From Neobacillus sp. DY30 (GTDB taxonomy: Bacteria > Bacillota > Bacilli > Bacillales > Cytobacillaceae), in assembly GCF_030123065.1 (NCBI RefSeq), contig NZ_CP126093.1, forward strand, positions 5,338,001 through 5,402,000: a stretch of DNA of 64,000 nucleotides, written 5' to 3'. Positions 60,593 through 64,000 of the stretch are shown here, one piece after another. How positions within the stretch are numbered: the stretch's first letter is position 1; every line of letters begins with the position of its first letter. The notes beneath the pieces were generated by a model. That model ran no database searches. It was not told the DNA's origin and worked only from the letters and a program-made list of their open reading frames with translations. The translations under genes and the position numbers were made by a program.

Positions 60593-62380
60593 TCACGACT
60601 CTCCTAAATATTTTTCAAGGAACTGAGCCATCTCCGTATAGGAGTTTATTTTATTTTTTAATTTCGTCATCGTATGTCCTTCCTCTTCAATGCGAATATA
60701 GCGGACTGGATGATTTCGTTTCTTTAGTTTGCTGACAATCTGATCCGATTCTTTGATTGAAACGCGAGGATCATTTACCCCATGAATCACCATTAGTGGA
60801 GCGGTAATCTTATCCGCATGGTTTAACGGATCGATTTGATCAAAAAATTCGCCATCTTTTTCAATCGTTCCATATTCCGCCTCTCGCAGTTTTTTTCGCC
60901 AAGGACTGGTTGTTTGCAGGAAAGTTCGGATGCTCGACATTCCGACGATATCTATGCCCGCTGCCCATAATTCAGGATAGTGACTAATAGCAGCCAGTAC
61001 GATAAATCCGCCGTAGCTACCCCCGACAATCGCTGCCTTATCTGGATGAATATCCCCTGTTTTTTTCAGCCATTCCATTAAAAAAATAACATCCTTTACC
61101 GCATCCATTCGTTTTCGCCCATCATCGAGATGTGTGTAGGTTTTTCCATAACCAGTACTTCCTCGGATATTAGGAGCAACCACAGCATAACCCTGGTTTA
61201 GGAAATATTGCAAAAAAGGGCTGTAGACGGCACGGCTTTGACTTTCTGGTCCTCCATGAATATAGACCACCACGGGGGATTTTTTACCGGTGCTATTCGG
61301 CTTGTAGTAAAAAGCCGGTATTGAAAGCTGGTCAAAGGACGGAAACGAAATTGGCTCCGGCTCAATGAGTTTTTCCTCTAGAATTGGTGTACGCGAGATA
61401 TAGGTTATCCGCTTTGCTTGGAGGGTGTTAATCTCCACCTCCCATATATCTGGAGGATGGGCGGGCCCATTTAACACAAAACCTACCTTTTGTTGATTCG
61501 GTGAGAATCTGAGATTATAAATCACTCCCATGGGGGTATCCCACGTATATAATTTACTTCGGCCAAGGTCAACTAGATAGCCCTTTGATATTCCCCCTTC
61601 ATTGACGGAAAAGGCTAGTTTGTTTTTATCCTTATTCATGGCTAGGTTTTCAAGATCCCATTCTCGCCTCTCCAGCCAAGTAAATTGTTTGGTGGGAAGC
61701 TCAATCAATGCGAGTCCAAAGAACTCGCTGCCCTGATTGGTTAAAAGATAGAGATGATCCCCTTCCCGATTAAAATGAAATTCCTTATAACTGGCTTCCC
61801 CTTTATGTTCCGTGATCCAGTCCATTTTTCCCGTAGAAAGTGAAAATACCCCTAAATCATGATCAAGGGGAGAATTTGCTTTTTTAACTAAAAGCGATTT
61901 CCCATCAGGAAACCATTTTTCAACCATATAGGTTCCATCCCCGGTAAATACCCGGCGAATTTCCAACGTCTCCAGATTTTGAATATAAATATCTAAATAC
62001 GCTTGATTCCGGCGGTTACTAGACCAAGCAATCCATTTGCCGTCTGGTGAGCTGTCGCCAAATAAATGAAGATGATTAGGTGAGTTCGTCAGACCGATTT
62101 TATCACCATTCTCCTTTAATAAGTACAGTTGCTCCTTTTCATCGCCATCGGCATCCATCCCAAAAATCAGGTCTGAAGTTCCAGCAATATATTTAATAAA
62201 GGTGATGCCTTTCATGGTAAAAGAAGTTTGCGCCGGCCACCTGTCCTCTCGGTCAAGCTCCCATACCTGTGGAACCCCGGTAAAATCAGAAATAAAGCTT
62301 ATTTTCTTTCCACTCGGGTCGTATTCAAAACTCTTTACCATACGAACGTGGATATAAGGGTCAATGGTTATTTCCTTCAT
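60593..62380 (-). CDS. S9 family (prolyl oligopeptidase-like) peptidase
   Basis: A protein of about 595 residues. The N-terminal ~340 residues form a beta-propeller with repeated W-rich blades (ISDFTGVPQVWELDRE, GKWIAWSSNRR). The C-terminal alpha/beta hydrolase has the nucleophile Ser in GGSYGGF, the Asp in HGVNDPRV and the His in EEGHTM. There is no signal peptide. It is an acylaminoacyl-peptidase or oligopeptidase of the cytoplasm. ATG 62380 has GGTGGG at 6 nt. Confidence 0.88.
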   Translation of the reverse strand: MKEITIDPYIHVRMVKSFEYDPSGKKISFISDFTGVPQVWELDREDRWPAQTSFTMKGITFIKYIAGTSDLIFGMDADGDEKEQLYLLKENGDKIGLTNSPNHLHLFGDSSPDGKWIAWSSNRRNQAYLDIYIQNLETLEIRRVFTGDGTYMVEKWFPDGKSLLVKKANSPLDHDLGVFSLSTGKMDWITEHKGEASYKEFHFNREGDHLYLLTNQGSEFFGLALIELPTKQFTWLERREWDLENLAMNKDKNKLAFSVNEGGISKGYLVDLGRSKLYTWDTPMGVIYNLRFSPNQQKVGFVLNGPAHPPDIWEVEINTLQAKRITYISRTPILEEKLIEPEPISFPSFDQLSIPAFYYKPNSTGKKSPVVVYIHGGPESQSRAVYSPFLQYFLNQGYAVVAPNIRGSTGYGKTYTHLDDGRKRMDAVKDVIFLMEWLKKTGDIHPDKAAIVGGSYGGFIVLAAISHYPELWAAGIDIVGMSSIRTFLQTTSPWRKKLREAEYGTIEKDGEFFDQIDPLNHADKITAPLMVIHGVNDPRVSIKESDQIVSKLKKRNHPVRYIRIEEEGHTMTKLKNKINSYTEMAQFLEKYLGES

Positions 62381-62484
62381 GCCATTCCCACCATTCACTT
62401 TGACTTTGTAAAAAAGTTCCTCCTTTCATTCTATTTAGATTGGTTTCTGTTCATTCAGTATATTAGGGAGAAAAAAAGGAAGCA

Positions 62485-62795
62485 GGAGTTTTGGCTTTTA
62501 TCATGGGGATGAAGGACAGATCCTGGTAAGGAAGCAGGAGTTTTGGCTTTCATCATGGGGGTGAAGGACAAATCTTGGTAAGGAGGTAGGAGATTTGTCT
62601 TTCATCACGGGCATGAAGGACAAATCTCGGCTAGTAAACAAAAGATTTGTCTTTCATCATGGGCATGAGGGACAAATCTCGGTTAGGAAACAAAAGATTT
62701 GTCTTTCATCATGGAGATGAAGGACAAATCTCAATGGAATAGTAAACGATTTGTCTATCATAAGAGGGTGAAGGACAACACCTCATAAAGGAAGC
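62485..62795. repeat. Tandem palindromic repeat, locus 4 (52-bp period, 6 units)
   Basis: GAAGGACA/GAGGGACA recurs at 62511, 62563, 62615, 62667, 62719 and 62770 (52, 52, 52, 52, 51 bp). Central units carry GATTTGTCTTTCAT, a 7-nt loop such as CATGGGC, and ATGAAGGACAAATC, a perfect or near-perfect 14-bp hairpin; the first two and the last units are more degenerate (GTTTTGGCTTTCAT). It fills the 440-bp gap before the S9 peptidase gene and after the APH-type gene. Confidence 0.9.
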
Positions 62796-62822
62796 AAGAG
62801 ATTGGCTTTGAACCGCCCCACT

Positions 62823-63713
62823 TTACTCAAGAAACTCAATAAACCATTTCACACATTGATAGGTAGTTTCCCAATCAGCTAGATCCTCTACACCCCAGCA
62901 CGCGTATAGTGTTCCTAGGGCAATCGCAGCTTTTAGCAATCGCGTGCGATCAAATCCCATCTGTTCGCTGATTATATCGACACGAAGCTTTAGGATGCTT
63001 TTTGAATCAGCCTTTGTCTCTAATTGATTAATCAAAAACGAAATGACATCAAAATAGGGATCCCCTGCGACACCTTTAGGGTCAATGGCCATCCAGCCCT
63101 TTTGTTCGGAAAACAGAATATTTTCATGGTGTAAATCACCGTGCAGCAGTTCTGGTCCTTCCGATGTTTCCATTACCTGTTGAAAATAATCCTCTGCTAA
63201 CTGAACATGTTCCAAGGAAATAGGTCCTTCTCCAGCATTACGGTAGCGCGTAAGCCCTTCAAACCAGTGTATGAGGGACGGCGTCGAGGTTCCTGCTGGC
63301 ACGGGACTGCGAATCGCCTTCCAAACTCTTATAAAATTCTCTAAAACAACCATCTCATCACTTTCAGCGGAAAGCATTGTGCCAGGGACGAGACGTTCCA
63401 GCAGCATCACACCATTTTCTGGGTCTGACTTCAATAGCTTGGCACACCCTTCCCCATTATAGGCTTGAAGCGTTACCATCTCATTTCGTGTGTCAAAGTT
63501 CGGAACTCCCAGTTTTAAAATCCTAGGTGTTCCATTTGAATCACTAACTTTTAAAACAAAATTATAAGAAAGATTATCAACAGGACCCTCACTCGTGAGC
63601 TCCCATTTAAGTAAATAGGTTTCAACTCTTTGCTCTAAAGATTCTATCCAAGCCTCCCCAGCCGGGCCAAAGGCATTGATGATTTTCTCCTGAAATTCGC
63701 TAGAAATTTTCAT
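62823..63713 (-). CDS. APH-family phosphotransferase (streptomycin/hydroxyurea kinase-like)
   Basis: A 296-residue aminoglycoside-type kinase. The catalytic loop LLHGDLHHENIL (HxDxxxxN) and the metal site WMAIDPKGVAGDPYFD (DxxG-like) are clear; the N-terminal half has NFVLKVSD and RILKLGV for ATP binding. It resembles the APH(6) group that modifies streptomycin or the hydroxyurea kinases. The natural substrate is unknown; resistance is a possibility, not a demonstrated function. Confidence 0.85.
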   Translation of the reverse strand: MKISSEFQEKIINAFGPAGEAWIESLEQRVETYLLKWELTSEGPVDNLSYNFVLKVSDSNGTPRILKLGVPNFDTRNEMVTLQAYNGEGCAKLLKSDPENGVMLLERLVPGTMLSAESDEMVVLENFIRVWKAIRSPVPAGTSTPSLIHWFEGLTRYRNAGEGPISLEHVQLAEDYFQQVMETSEGPELLHGDLHHENILFSEQKGWMAIDPKGVAGDPYFDVISFLINQLETKADSKSILKLRVDIISEQMGFDRTRLLKAAIALGTLYACWGVEDLADWETTYQCVKWFIEFLE

Positions 63714-63797
63714 TTTATGATGAACTCCTTATTTTTACAGATTATCAGACTTATTAATTCACCATTTCATCTCGCAACTCCTTTTTATAATAAAAAA

Positions 63798-63828
63798 AGA
63801 CGATTCGGGGGAGTGAATCGTCTCTTTG
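63798..63828 (-). terminator. Terminator of the second DoxX gene
   Basis: AGACGATTC and GAATCGTCT form a stem with a T run on the minus strand. It is a third copy of the terminator found beside the first DoxX gene. Confidence 0.85.
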
Positions 63829-63836
63829 CCTACTAG

Positions 63837-64000
63837 TTAGGCTGCTGCTTTATTTTTAACAGAATGAGTTTTAGTTGTCTTACGGATGAACGGTACTACC
63901 CAATGGTCTAAACCGTATCTGCCTGCGTTGTAGCCTGCAGTTAAGATGATGAAGCCTAAGAAAATGTCAGTTGGGTTGTGTGATACTGTTCCAGCTAAGA
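63837..64000 (-). CDS. DoxX-family membrane protein, paralogue, cut by the window end
   Basis: Only the C-terminal 54 residues are in the window, ending NKAAA at TAA (63839-63837). The visible part (GTVSHNPTDIFLGFIIL, AGYNAGRYGLDHWVVPF) is nearly identical to the end of the DoxX gene at 51096 except in the last 15 residues. The N-terminus lies beyond 64000. Confidence 0.85.
   Translation of the reverse strand, partial: LAGTVSHNPTDIFLGFIILTAGYNAGRYGLDHWVVPFIRKTTKTHSVKNKAAA

Noticed and set aside
1..64000. tRNA, rRNA, prophage or intact insertion sequence
   Set aside because: I found no cloverleaf, rRNA, integrase, transposase or phage structural gene signature anywhere in the window.

Overview
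The window looks like a chromosomal segment of a low-GC, endospore-forming Bacillaceae (Bacillus sensu lato, possibly Neobacillus-like; the genus cannot be fixed from sequence alone). The reasons are strong AGGAGG-type ribosome binding sites with many TTG/GTG starts, Fur boxes of the 7-1-7 type, S-box riboswitches, a SleB cortex-lytic enzyme, and gene sets with close Bacillus subtilis counterparts (ytcD-ytbDE, metNPQ, adeR-ald, scoAB). I see no rRNA, tRNA, CRISPR array, prophage or intact insertion sequence.

Layout. 1-3.4 kb: the 3' part of a membrane GGDEF-EAL protein, a small unknown protein and a secreted glycerophosphodiesterase that appears to start at CTG. 3.4-8.6 kb: a Fur-controlled siderophore uptake cluster, with an IruO-like flavoprotein reductase divergent from ATPase, binding lipoprotein and two permeases. 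9.0-11.6 kb: ytcD/ytbD/ytbE. 11.7-13.3 kb: a PhnA-type zinc-ribbon protein, an FMN reductase behind a palindromic operator, and a GC-rich element with nested inverted repeats. 13.3-16.9 kb: a tightly overlapping operon of glycosyltransferase, a tandem kinase-like protein with a basic tail, and a UDP-glucuronate epimerase. 16.9-22.8 kb: a large M6 (immune inhibitor A-type) surface protease with an LPNTA anchor, a divergent lipoprotein with a BsuPI-like domain, a decayed gene and sleB. 23-33.6 kb: purU, a phosphoesterase, an acetyltransferase, a PAS-GGDEF-EAL protein, galE, a fused OppB/OppC-like permease, and an HTH-TPR regulator divergent from an MFS pump with three shared operators.

33.8-43.7 kb is a minus-strand galactoside operon: sugar-binding lipoprotein, two permeases, lacZ, a GH63-like glycosidase, an EamA transporter and a LacI regulator, with palindromic operators and a cre-like site at its promoter. 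No ATPase is encoded, so a shared MsmX-type ATPase is presumably used. 44.1-48.2 kb: metNPQ plus an M20 amidohydrolase behind two tandem SAM riboswitches, each with its own terminator. 48.3-53.9 kb: a biotin-carboxylase remnant, a LysR regulator divergent from scoAB, DoxX, and an ABC-2 exporter pair. 54.3-59.8 kb is an alanine module: an amino-acid permease, adeR, ald and alr. The end holds a membrane metal-dependent hydrolase, an S9 peptidase, an APH-type kinase and a second, truncated DoxX gene.

The most unusual signal is not a gene. At five intergenic loci there are tandem arrays with a 51-53 bp period. Every unit has the same plan: a 14-nt arm, a 7-nt loop, the complementary arm and a 16-17-nt linker. 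Four loci share one arm sequence with compensating changes; the fifth has a wholly different arm sequence on the same plan. This looks like a structure-conserved repeat family placed at gene ends.
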